Below, piece after piece: positions 54,741 to 63,361 of a stretch of DNA of 64,000 nucleotides; within the stretch, counting starts at the first letter, position 1; each line of letters begins with the position of its first letter. The position numbers and the translations under genes are program-made. This DNA is from Bacteroidales bacterium (GTDB taxonomy: Bacteria > Bacteroidota > Bacteroidia > Bacteroidales > P3), in assembly GCA_017962665.1 (NCBI GenBank), contig JAGCUU010000004.1, forward strand, positions 1 to 64,000. The letters are read 5' to 3'. The notes under the pieces are model-generated. The model made no database searches and had not been told where the DNA came from. It worked only from the letters and a program-made list of their open reading frames with translations.

Positions 54741-56618
54741 TCAATCAGGGAGATCTTCAAGGAATCGGATGCCTTGTCCAAAAGAACCATCACTGCGCAG
54801 CTGAGTACGAGCCGCATCACTTTCAGAGGAGTGCGAGGATTCAAAAATAGGCTCGTCTGTAAGTTGGGCTGTAGTCATATCCTCTACCTTGCGGGGACCA
54901 TCCGGATCATTGAGAAGCATATCATTCAAGCGTTTGATACGTTCGGCACGTTCCCGCACTTTCATATCAATACTTTCTTCGGTGCGAGGAGTGAACGCCC
55001 GAGCTATCTGCTGCTCAGCAGTCTGCTGTTCAGATAACTGATGCGCCTCAACAGGTGCCGGTGCCTCAAACACTTCAGTGTGCTGGATATGGAAGACAGG
55101 TTCCTGTTTGACAGGCTCTGCTGTTTGCTGGACACGAGGCTTCGAGAATACCCTGATTTCGTCCAGATGGCTGTTGGAAGCAACCTGTACAGGCTCCTCC
55201 GCTGGAAGCTCAACGGCAACAGGTTCTTCCACTTCCTCTACGGCTGGAGATTCCAAAGTTATATAACGACGGTTGCCAATCTGGTTTGTAGGCATGGTGT
55301 CAAAAGGATTCTCATATCCACCATTGGACTGAGGAACCGTTGCCTGTGGCTGTTGGGGCACCTCTGCATGAGAAGCCTCAACGGCTGCATTAGCAACTTC
55401 TGTAGCCATTGCAGTAGTAGCCTTGTGTACAATATGCATACCACTTTCATCGACAGGCTGCTCATGGACATCGCGAGGAATTACCACGGTTTCTGCCGGA
55501 CGTACATTATTTTCGGGGGCTTTGGGAGTTGCTTCATCAACTTTGTCCAGTTCATGAATCACAACACCTGGAAGAGGTTCAAAACCAGTAGCAATCAACG
55601 TGATATGCAGCTCATCATTAAGGCTGTCGTCGTCGCCTATACCCCAAATGACATTGGCACCATTATTGCCTGTAAGTTTGGTAATATAATCCGTCACCGT
55701 GCCAAGCTCGTCCATAGTAATCTGTTTCTCCGGTGAACAGGAGAAATAGAGCAGGATGTTCTTGGCGCCACGGATATCATTGTCGTTAAGGAGTACCGAT
55801 GTCGTAGCGGTCTCGATGGCCTTCTGGGCACGATCCTCGCCACTGCCGAATCCAGCACCCATAAGGGCGGTACCGCTTTTCTCCATAACGGTGTTGACAT
55901 CCCGGAAGTCGATGTTGACGTATGCCGACACCGTAATGATTTCAGCAATACCCTTGGCAGCAGTAAGCAACACATCGTCAGCCTTGCTGAAAGCCTGTTT
56001 CAGAGGAACATCACCGTACTTGCGCAACTTATCGTTGTTGATAACGAGAATTGCATCTACATGTTTCTTCAATTCCTCAATGCCGGCGGCAGCTTGATTG
56101 CGGCGTATGGAACCCTCGAAGGAGAAAGGTTCGGTGACAATTGCCACAACAAGTATCCGTTTGACCATATCGTCATCAAGTTCAATGCTCTTGGCTATTT
56201 CGGCGATAACAGGAGCAGCACCTGTACCAGTGCCACCGCCCATACCTGCGGTAATAAAGAGCATCTGAGTATCGTTGGAGATAGCCTGTTTGATTTCTTC
56301 CTTGTGTTCAAGCGCAAGCTGTTTGGCACGCTCAGGCACATTGCCTGCTCCAAGTTTGCCAAGCACAATCTTGTTGGGGACGGGACTTGCCTCCAGAGCC
56401 TTTGCATCGGTATTACAGACTATGAACTCTACACCGTGAATACCCTGACGGTACATGTGGTTCACTGCGTTACCACCGCCACCGCCAACGCCTATGACTT
56501 TTATTTTTGCAGGGCCTTCACGAAGAGGTTCAAACTGCATGGCCGGTCCTTCCTCCATAAACTGCATGCTGTTTTGCTCCTGATTGTCGGGAATAAAAGA
56601 AAATGTGCTATCTTCCAT
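54741..56618 (-). CDS. ftsZ: Cell division protein FtsZ with long C-terminal tail
   Basis: 625 residues. Tubulin-like GTPase that forms the Z ring. The GTP-binding core (about 35-350) has GVGGGGGNAVNHM, the tubulin signature GGGTGTGAAPV and NIDFRDVNTVM. About 260 residues of Pro/Glu/Val-rich linker follow, longer than in Bacteroides or Porphyromonas FtsZ (about 440-460 total) and closer to Flavobacteria-type proteins. A basic helical segment (KVRERAERIKRLNDML) and a C-terminal peptide FGQGIRFLEDLPD end it; the last part may be the partner-binding tip. It follows ftsA by 143 bp, the largest gap in the cluster. Confidence 0.97.
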   Translation of the reverse strand: MEDSTFSFIPDNQEQNSMQFMEEGPAMQFEPLREGPAKIKVIGVGGGGGNAVNHMYRQGIHGVEFIVCNTDAKALEASPVPNKIVLGKLGAGNVPERAKQLALEHKEEIKQAISNDTQMLFITAGMGGGTGTGAAPVIAEIAKSIELDDDMVKRILVVAIVTEPFSFEGSIRRNQAAAGIEELKKHVDAILVINNDKLRKYGDVPLKQAFSKADDVLLTAAKGIAEIITVSAYVNIDFRDVNTVMEKSGTALMGAGFGSGEDRAQKAIETATTSVLLNDNDIRGAKNILLYFSCSPEKQITMDELGTVTDYITKLTGNNGANVIWGIGDDDSLNDELHITLIATGFEPLPGVVIHELDKVDEATPKAPENNVRPAETVVIPRDVHEQPVDESGMHIVHKATTAMATEVANAAVEASHAEVPQQPQATVPQSNGGYENPFDTMPTNQIGNRRYITLESPAVEEVEEPVAVELPAEEPVQVASNSHLDEIRVFSKPRVQQTAEPVKQEPVFHIQHTEVFEAPAPVEAHQLSEQQTAEQQIARAFTPRTEESIDMKVRERAERIKRLNDMLLNDPDGPRKVEDMTTAQLTDEPIFESSHSSESDAARTQLRSDGSFGQGIRFLEDLPD

Positions 56619-56761
56619 GTGTACTTATTTCTTATCAGATTATTGATTATTAATAATATACGTTATATACTCCTGCGGTATAAATTGATGTAAAAATACT
56701 CATTAATACCCGTATGCCGATATATGTCGCACGTTAGTTTTCAACAAGTTTTTAACGCAGC

Positions 56762-58240
56762 TTAAAGATCAAGTTCATCGTTGCCTTCGTTGCGGATTGT
56801 CCCGTCATTGAAGACCTTGTTGAAATATTTTTCTATCGCTTTTGTAAGCTGGGAGCCGAAACGGCGTCCTGCACCCGTAGGTTTCGTGCTTGGTGTCGTG
56901 GTAGTTTCCGTTGGTGTAGGAGTTTCTTCTATTTCAACAGGTGCAAATATAGGATCAGCGTGGGATTCCGTCTCGGTTGCATCAGGATTTTGAGATTCAT
57001 TTTCCGGAGTATCCACAACAGGCTCGTTATCCTGCACTTCCGGTTCATCCTCGACCATGTTGTTTACACCCGACTTGTCGAGTTCGTCGAATCCGTAAAG
57101 AACAAGTCCAATACCCGTAGCGTACATGGTGTTGATTATTTCCTTGTCGGTATCTTTGTCAAGATGTTCGTCGGGATAACCAATACGTGTGTCAATTCCT
57201 GTAATAAATTCGGTAAGTTCCTTGATATGGTTGAGCTGAGCACCACCTCCTGTGAGCACAATACCAGCAAAAATATCCTTCTCGAGATGAGACTTCTTGA
57301 TTTCATAGTCAACCTGTTCAAGAATAGTTTCTGTACGTGCCTTGATTATTCCGGCAAGGGTGCGCATGCTGATCTCACGTGCAGCTTGTTTACGTATTCC
57401 AGGGATAGAGATGATATCGTTCTCATTAACATTCTGTGGCAGACAGGAGCCGAAACGAGTTTTAAGGGCCTCAGCCTGGGTACGCATGATCTTGCAACCA
57501 TCCTTGATATCGTTGGTGATGGCGTTGCCAGCCAAAGGAAGCACTGTGGTATGTCTGATAATGCCTTCCTTAAAGATGGCGATATCTGTAGTACCACCGC
57601 CGATATCCACCAGAGCCACTCCTGCATCCTTATCCGTATTGTCAAGCACAGCATAAGCCGATGCCACCGGTTCGAGGACAACTCCTTTGATTTTAAGTCC
57701 TGCACGCTCCACACTATAGTGGATATTGAGCAGGTTCATCGTGTTTCCCGTCACGATATGGAAATTAGCTTTCAGCTGTTTTCCTGCGACTCCAACAGGC
57801 TCCACCTCCGGACTCAGCTCCTCGCCGTCAACCACATAATTCTGAGGGAAAATATGAATTATATCCTCGCCAGGGTTAAGGTTGATGTTGTGCTGTTCCT
57901 CGATAAGGCGGTCAAGGTCATGCTGCTCTATGACTTTTTGTTCTGCTGGGATGACCACCATGCCGACATTCTGGATGCTCTTGATATGCTGTCCTGCAAT
58001 ACCGACATACACCTCTTTCACCTCGATACCAGCCTGTTCAGAGGCCACCTCGACAGCTTTTGTGATAGAAGCCGCGGTATCTCTGATGTTCTTTACAACA
58101 CCGCGCTCCACACCTTTCGACTCGGTCTTGCCGAAGCCAATAATTTTGATTTTGTCACCTTCGCCACGGGCACCAATGAAACAGGCGATTTTCGTCGTTC
58201 CGATGTCAAGGCCAACAATAATTTCGTTTTCGTTGTTCAT
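56762..58240 (-). CDS. ftsA: Cell division protein FtsA
   Basis: 492 residues. Actin-like membrane tether of FtsZ: VGLDIGTTKIACFIG, the 1C domain with EVYVGIAGQHIKSI, VDIGGGTTDIAIF, and VLTGGGAQLNHI. After the actin core a disordered Pro/Thr/Glu-rich linker of about 70 residues leads to a membrane-targeting amphipathic helix GSQLTKAIEKYFNKVF and then an acidic tail, an extra beyond the usual terminal helix. 38 bp after ftsQ. Confidence 0.96.
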   Translation of the reverse strand: MNNENEIIVGLDIGTTKIACFIGARGEGDKIKIIGFGKTESKGVERGVVKNIRDTAASITKAVEVASEQAGIEVKEVYVGIAGQHIKSIQNVGMVVIPAEQKVIEQHDLDRLIEEQHNINLNPGEDIIHIFPQNYVVDGEELSPEVEPVGVAGKQLKANFHIVTGNTMNLLNIHYSVERAGLKIKGVVLEPVASAYAVLDNTDKDAGVALVDIGGGTTDIAIFKEGIIRHTTVLPLAGNAITNDIKDGCKIMRTQAEALKTRFGSCLPQNVNENDIISIPGIRKQAAREISMRTLAGIIKARTETILEQVDYEIKKSHLEKDIFAGIVLTGGGAQLNHIKELTEFITGIDTRIGYPDEHLDKDTDKEIINTMYATGIGLVLYGFDELDKSGVNNMVEDEPEVQDNEPVVDTPENESQNPDATETESHADPIFAPVEIEETPTPTETTTTPSTKPTGAGRRFGSQLTKAIEKYFNKVFNDGTIRNEGNDELDL

Positions 58241-58278
58241 GATTGTATGATATTTAGTTTTATTATTTTATTTCATAA

Positions 58279-59058
58279 TCACTTTCTTGCACACACCACC
58301 TGATTGCGGTATTTGAGGCTTATCGTCTTGTATGTGTCCCAACCCACAACCTGACGGGCACCTTGGTCAAAATATGCCCACAAGTTCTCAAACTTCTCTT
58401 GCAGCAGCATGGTGTCGCCCACAATCACAGTTGTATTACCAAGCTTTGGTACAAGCACAAGGTCCCCATTGGAATCAATACACACCTGATCGAATATTTC
58501 ACCGTATTCCGGGTTGTCGTACAGATAGGCGGCGAGAGTCCATATCTTCATTATCGCTGACGGCTGTCGACGGATGGAGGTGTCGGTAAGGTTCAGCGCC
58601 GTCGGCCTCAACAACCTAGGCTGCTTTGTCTCACAACTTCCCACCAGGATATTGCAATAGTTATTTCTGGACAATGGCATAAATGTACCCTGCCGCGACA
58701 AGTAGAACTCGTTGTCTTGATAGAACATACGCACCACAGGCTGCCTGAGAAGCACATCAACCGTCAACTTGCCACCCGTCGACATTCCGACCTCGACCTC
58801 CTGCACATACGGATGCTTGGCAAGAATTTTCCTAATACCTTTTTTGTCGACATCCTTAATATCTGTTTTCATAATATCAGGATAGGAGGCAACTATAATA
58901 CTGTCAACATCGTCGGCCGTCATCAGAGACGAAGTGCCTGACGACGAGACAGTGGTTTCTATACCTCGCATGGTGGCATTGCGGCGTACGATATGGAATG
59001 CAACCACGACAGCCACAAGCATTAGGAAGATGATAATATGTTTTACTCTGATTACCAA
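58279..59058 (-). CDS. ftsQ: Cell division protein FtsQ
   Basis: 259 residues. One TM helix (about 7-25), then a POTRA domain (DDVDSIIVASYPDIMKTDIKD ... HPYVQEVEVGMSTGGKLTVDV) and a beta domain. FtsQ links early and late divisome proteins. It lies 19 bp after murC and 38 bp before ftsA. Confidence 0.88.
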   Translation of the reverse strand: MVIRVKHIIIFLMLVAVVVAFHIVRRNATMRGIETTVSSSGTSSLMTADDVDSIIVASYPDIMKTDIKDVDKKGIRKILAKHPYVQEVEVGMSTGGKLTVDVLLRQPVVRMFYQDNEFYLSRQGTFMPLSRNNYCNILVGSCETKQPRLLRPTALNLTDTSIRRQPSAIMKIWTLAAYLYDNPEYGEIFDQVCIDSNGDLVLVPKLGNTTVIVGDTMLLQEKFENLWAYFDQGARQVVGWDTYKTISLKYRNQVVCARK

Positions 59059-59077
59059 AGAATAGTTTTTTTTTATA

Positions 59078-60472
59078 TTATGACTCGCTCAATCTTGATT
59101 CAAGGACAGGCACAAGGCGGTCGATATCGCCGGCACCCATTGTCAGCACCACATCGGGGCAGAGCGCTTCCACCAGATCTGGGATTTGCTCAGGAGTGCT
59201 GAGGTATTTGTTCATAGTATTTATTTTTCGCAGAATCATTCCCGACGACACTCCTGGTATAGGCTTCTCACGGGCGGGATAGATAGGCATGAGGATTATC
59301 TCGTCAAGCCGTCCCAGAACCTCGGCAAAATCGTCTGCAAGGTCGCGGGTGCGGCTATATAGATGCGGCTGAAAAATACCAACCACACGTTTATCGGGAT
59401 AGAGGTAGCGTACCGACTCGATAGTGGCCGCTATCTCTTTGGGATGATGTGCATAGTCATCTATATAGACGACATCCTTTGTCTTAACACGCACATCGAA
59501 GCGGCGACGGATGCCGGCAAAACTCTTCAAGCCAAAACGCAGCTGGTATTCGTCAAGTCCGCACTGCAAAGCAACGGCAGCCGCAGCAACGGCATTTTCA
59601 ACATTGTAAAGGCATGAGTTCTGGAGTTCGATATCATAAAGCACCTTTTCCGGAGTACGCAGATCAAAGAACACATTGCCGTTATAGTTGCGAACATTGA
59701 TTGCATAGTAGTCCGGCTCTATTGATCTGGCGGAGTATGAGTAGCATCTTATCTCCTCTCCCACATGTAACAGCAGCTTGTCGTCATCATCCCCGTCATC
59801 ATGGTCGTGACCGTGGTGGTGAGCCATAAGACCTTCCTTAAGAATCAGGGCACCCTCCGGACGAGTCTGGTTGGCATATTGCTGGAAAGCCTCAACGAGA
59901 TTCTCATGAGTGCCATATATGTCAAGATGATCCGGGTCGGTGGCAGTGATGACGGAATAGAGCGGATGTAGCTGCAAGAACGAGCGGTCGTATTCATCGG
60001 CTTCAACAACGATATATTCACTCTCGTTGTTTACCAACAGATTGCTGTCAAAATTCTTGGCTATTCCTCCAAGGAAAGCAGAACATCCCATGGGAGATTT
60101 GCTAAGCAGATAGGCAATCATTGCACTCGTTGTGGTTTTGCCATGAGATCCAGCGACAGCAATGCATTTCTTGCCTCTTGTCAATTCGCCAAGCATTTGT
60201 GAACGCTTCATAATAGGAAGACCCTTTTCCTTTACAGCCTGGAACACCTTGGTCTCCTGAGGAACTGCCGGTGTATAGATTACCATGTCGACATTCGAGG
60301 GTATTTTGTCGGGATTGTCGTCATAATGTACAAATATACCCTCTTCCTGCAATTTACGGGTCAACGGACTCTCCGTACGGTCATAGCCACAGACCACATG
60401 CCCACCCTTGTTGAAAAAGCGGGCTATTGCGCTCATGCCAATACCTCCTATGCCAAGAAAGTAGTATGTCAT
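59078..60472 (-). CDS. murC: UDP-N-acetylmuramate-L-alanine ligase, with a His/Asp-rich insertion
   Basis: 464 residues. Adds L-Ala to UDP-MurNAc. N-terminal GIGGIGMSAIARFFNKGG, ATP loop AGSHGKTTTSAMIAYLL, EADEYDRSFLQLHP, and VYIDDYAHHPKEI are all conserved. An odd feature is a stretch at residues 216-232 with six His and eight Asp (MAHHHGHDHDDGDDDDK), located between LILKEGL and LLLHVGEEI in the central domain, where other MurC proteins have a short loop. It looks like a metal-binding insertion. One base separates its start from murG. Confidence 0.96.
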   Translation of the reverse strand: MTYYFLGIGGIGMSAIARFFNKGGHVVCGYDRTESPLTRKLQEEGIFVHYDDNPDKIPSNVDMVIYTPAVPQETKVFQAVKEKGLPIMKRSQMLGELTRGKKCIAVAGSHGKTTTSAMIAYLLSKSPMGCSAFLGGIAKNFDSNLLVNNESEYIVVEADEYDRSFLQLHPLYSVITATDPDHLDIYGTHENLVEAFQQYANQTRPEGALILKEGLMAHHHGHDHDDGDDDDKLLLHVGEEIRCYSYSARSIEPDYYAINVRNYNGNVFFDLRTPEKVLYDIELQNSCLYNVENAVAAAAVALQCGLDEYQLRFGLKSFAGIRRRFDVRVKTKDVVYIDDYAHHPKEIAATIESVRYLYPDKRVVGIFQPHLYSRTRDLADDFAEVLGRLDEIILMPIYPAREKPIPGVSSGMILRKINTMNKYLSTPEQIPDLVEALCPDVVLTMGAGDIDRLVPVLESRLSES

Positions 60473-60473
60473 A

Positions 60474-61577
60474 TCAGTTTCCAGTGTTTATCAGTTTATC
60501 TATTTCATCCACGATTCGTTCAGCGGCCTGAGGACGTGCCATCTGTTTGATGTTTCTGCTCATCTGTTCGCGAGCCGTCGGATTGGCGATAAGGTCGAGC
60601 ATGGTCTGCACACCCGTTTCGTGGCATTCGTTGTCACGGACAAGAATAGCCGCACCTTTGCTTGACAATGCCATGGCGTTCTTAGTCTGATGGTCTTCTG
60701 CAACATTCGGAGACGGAATCAGTATAACCGGTTTTCCGACAATACACAGCTCCGAGATTGCTATGGCTCCTGCACGTGAAATGACAATATCGGCTGCGGC
60801 ATAAGCCAACTCCATCTGGCTGATGAACGGATGGACCTTGACCCACTCCCCTACCTCCAATGATTCCACTTTACGCTGCGCCTCCTCGAACATGGACTTA
60901 CCCGTCTGCCATATCAACTGAACATTATTCTCCTTGAACATCTGCAAATGGTCAAGAATCATCTGGTTAATCATGCGGGCTCCAAGGCTGCCTCCCACCG
61001 AAAGCACCGTGGGTCTGTCGTTGCGGAGACCAAAATGACTGATGCCATCGGCACGCGAGCAATCCATTTTTTCTATAACCTCACGAACAGGATTGCCTGT
61101 GACGACTATCTTTTCGGCAGGAAAAAAATGTTGTAAGCCGTCGTATGCAACGCAGATGACATCCGCGTTTTTTGAAAGCATCTTGTTGGTAAGCCCGGGA
61201 TACGAATTCTGTTCCTGCAAGAGTGTCTTGAATCCCATCTTGGCGGCAACCTTAAGTGTGGGGGCACTTGCGTAACCTCCGACACCGACAACAATATCAG
61301 GAGCGAAGTCACGCAACACCTTCCTGACCAAATGCTGACTTTTGATTATCTTAAACGGCAACAGAAGGTTTTTCAAAGAGAGACTCCTGACAAGGCCTGC
61401 AATAGGAAGCCCGATAATTTTATAGCCTGCGGCAGGCACTTTCTCCAGTTCCATACGTCCCTCTGCTCCCACAAAAAGAATCTCCGATTCGGGATAACGT
61501 GCTTTGATAGCGTTGGCTATCGCTATGGCAGGGAAAATATGTCCGCCTGTTCCTCCTCCACTAATTATTGCTTTCAT
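60474..61577 (-). CDS. murG: UDP-GlcNAc transferase (lipid II synthase) MurG
   Basis: 367 residues from ATG 61577. The in-frame ATG at 61625 would add 16 basic residues inside ftsW and is not needed; the chosen start gives the family N-terminus MKAIISGGGTGGHIFPAIA. Other motifs: GVGGYASAPTLKVAA, LLQEQNSYPGLTNK, and SRAGAIAISEL in the donor-binding half. Adds GlcNAc to lipid I. The first 17 bp overlap the end of ftsW. Confidence 0.96.
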   Translation of the reverse strand: MKAIISGGGTGGHIFPAIAIANAIKARYPESEILFVGAEGRMELEKVPAAGYKIIGLPIAGLVRSLSLKNLLLPFKIIKSQHLVRKVLRDFAPDIVVGVGGYASAPTLKVAAKMGFKTLLQEQNSYPGLTNKMLSKNADVICVAYDGLQHFFPAEKIVVTGNPVREVIEKMDCSRADGISHFGLRNDRPTVLSVGGSLGARMINQMILDHLQMFKENNVQLIWQTGKSMFEEAQRKVESLEVGEWVKVHPFISQMELAYAAADIVISRAGAIAISELCIVGKPVILIPSPNVAEDHQTKNAMALSSKGAAILVRDNECHETGVQTMLDLIANPTAREQMSRNIKQMARPQAAERIVDEIDKLINTGN

Positions 61578-62763
61578 TTGTATTCTGTTCTTTTTTCGAT
61601 TCATTTTTTTTGACATCGTATGCAACAGCCTGAATCACACCCAAAGCCATTGCCATACACAGATATGACGAACCTCCCGAACTGATAAACGGAAGGGTCT
61701 GTCCCGTCACCGGCAAGGCTCCCACAGAGACACACATGTGAATGCCTGCCTGGAAAAATATCAAAGTACCAAGCCCCACCACCGTCATACGGCCAAAATC
61801 TCCCTTGCACCCCCATGCTATCTTGATACATCTTATATAGAGGAACAAATAGAGAAGAAACACAATCGTTCCTCCCAACATACCGGTCTCTTCGACAATA
61901 ATGGAATATATCATATCGTTATTGGCCTGCGTCATGAGTCGAGCCTGTATCGTCGAGCCAACGCCAACGCCGAAGAACTTACCCGTGGCGACAGCCATGC
62001 GGGCCATCGATTCCTGCGTGAGCTTATCCTCGTCGAAATGGAGCCAGTTGTCAATACGCGATGTCCAGGTGCCCGAACGTTCGAGATGTGGGATATGCAA
62101 CTGGTTTCCAAGGAAAATTGCAATCAAACCAAAGGCGACAAGGGCAAGGATTGTCAGTCTCCAATGATTTGCGGTGATGGGCGAAATGCGAATCATCGCG
62201 AAACATACGAAGAAGATAATCACCGCTGTCGACAGGTTCTCGGCAAAAATCAGCCCGATAATTACAAGCACCGCAATGACAATGTTACGGAAAACAGGCC
62301 ATTCTTTCAGATGCTCCTTATTCTGAGCCAACAGTCTCGAAAGATACACTATCAGAACTATCTTGGCGAACTCCGACGGTTGGAAACTGCCAAGCAACGG
62401 AAGCTCAAGCCAACGATTCATACCCGATCCGGCAGCAGTCTCTTTGTGTCCAAACACAAGCACCGCCACGAGTAAGGCTATTGACAAGAGATAGCCTATC
62501 CATGACGCCGGAGCAAAGCGTCGATAGTTGAAATTCGAGATAAACACCACGACAAAGAAAGAGAGCAACACAAACTCAAGATGTCTCACAAAGGCTTTAC
62601 CCACTGTGCGACTCGTAGTCTCCGCCTCATAGCCGATGGAGCTGAACACCGACACAAGCGATATTATGGCCAATACAATGAAGATGAACCATATCGCCTT
62701 GTCACCCTTGAAAGGGTTCAGCAACTTGCGGGCTATGTTGTTTTTCTCTTTTTCCATCGTCAC
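61561..62763 (-). CDS. ftsW: Lipid II polymerase FtsW
   Basis: 400 residues, ten TM helices. SEDS glycosyltransferase working with the division PBP. GSGMNRWLELPLLGSFQPSEFAKIV in TM4-5 region, the catalytic-loop region with EETGMLGG and the C-terminal LPFISSGGSSYLCMA are SEDS signatures. The usual Y of LPF.SYGGSS is Ser here. Lys/Glu/Asn-rich cytoplasmic tail. It follows the short MurD-like gene by 20 bp. Confidence 0.95.
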   Translation of the reverse strand: MTMEKEKNNIARKLLNPFKGDKAIWFIFIVLAIISLVSVFSSIGYEAETTSRTVGKAFVRHLEFVLLSFFVVVFISNFNYRRFAPASWIGYLLSIALLVAVLVFGHKETAAGSGMNRWLELPLLGSFQPSEFAKIVLIVYLSRLLAQNKEHLKEWPVFRNIVIAVLVIIGLIFAENLSTAVIIFFVCFAMIRISPITANHWRLTILALVAFGLIAIFLGNQLHIPHLERSGTWTSRIDNWLHFDEDKLTQESMARMAVATGKFFGVGVGSTIQARLMTQANNDMIYSIIVEETGMLGGTIVFLLYLFLYIRCIKIAWGCKGDFGRMTVVGLGTLIFFQAGIHMCVSVGALPVTGQTLPFISSGGSSYLCMAMALGVIQAVAYDVKKNESKKEQNTNESNN

Positions 62764-62783
62764 GATACTCTACATAAAACGTC

Positions 62784-63329
62784 TTACAATTCGTTTACTT
62801 CGCGTTTGAATGATTCTCCCTGTTCTTCATATGAGATGCCGTTTTCGACGGCGGGAGAGAAGAGAATCTTTATGTCTTCACGTTCGCTGTAGAATGCCTT
62901 GGTGACGGCATCGCGCATAGACTGCACCGAATAAATCTCTTTCACCAGGTCCCCAAAGACCGACTGATACAGGGTGCTGTCTCCAAGACAGACAATCATG
63001 CAGACCTTGTTTTCGACAAGTTGACGCAGACGGCGGAAATCCGCTGCACGGGCGGAATTGGCGACAGCGCCGTTGGCAATCCACACCACTTTGCTATCGA
63101 CCGTCTCAAGGGCATACCATGTAGACATCGTAGTGCGTGATGCGGCATCGTCGATGAATGAGATGCCTTTGATGCGGGCAACAAACTCCAGTTTATGCCT
63201 CATCTCATCAATCAGGCTAAAACATTCACGAAGGTGAGTGTTGCGAAGTTTCTTAAGGCGGGAGCTGTCAATCCCCGCCAGACTGGTGTGAACCTTTTCG
63301 CGTCCCTGAGTTGCTAATGCTTCATACAT
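62784..63329 (-). CDS. MurD C-terminal-domain-like protein, truncated and with lost active-site residues
   Basis: 181 residues in the place of murD (about 440-450 residues elsewhere). Only the C-terminal third of MurD is represented: HKLEFVARIKGISFIDD (45-61), WYALETVDSKVVWIANG (71-87), VCMIVCLGD (109-117), FSPA (157-160) and EEQGESFKREV. The Mur ligase N-terminal and central ATP-binding domains are absent. In the MurD motif F-I-N-D-S-K-A-T-N the residues are F-I-D-D-A-A-S-R-T here: Lys becomes A63 and Thr becomes R65, and the DKG loop after WIAGG is replaced by AVANS. The SPACASFD.F motif is changed to SPAVENGIS. Upstream mraY ends 32 bp before, so no frame holds the missing part. Ligase activity is not expected; a structural role or relic is possible. 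Confidence 0.8.
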   Translation of the reverse strand: MYEALATQGREKVHTSLAGIDSSRLKKLRNTHLRECFSLIDEMRHKLEFVARIKGISFIDDAASRTTMSTWYALETVDSKVVWIANGAVANSARAADFRRLRQLVENKVCMIVCLGDSTLYQSVFGDLVKEIYSVQSMRDAVTKAFYSEREDIKILFSPAVENGISYEEQGESFKREVNEL

Positions 63330-63361
63330 ATTTCGTAGATGTTTTTGTTATTCTATTTATT

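Noticed and set aside
61578-61625. 16-residue N-terminal extension of MurG
   Set aside because: It lies inside ftsW and precedes the conserved family start KAIISGGGTGG; basic Lys/Arg/Asn content unlike MurG.
63330-63361. Frameshift or sequencing error that splits a full murD
   Set aside because: Only 32 bp separate mraY and the MurD-like gene, too little to hold the missing 270 residues in any frame.
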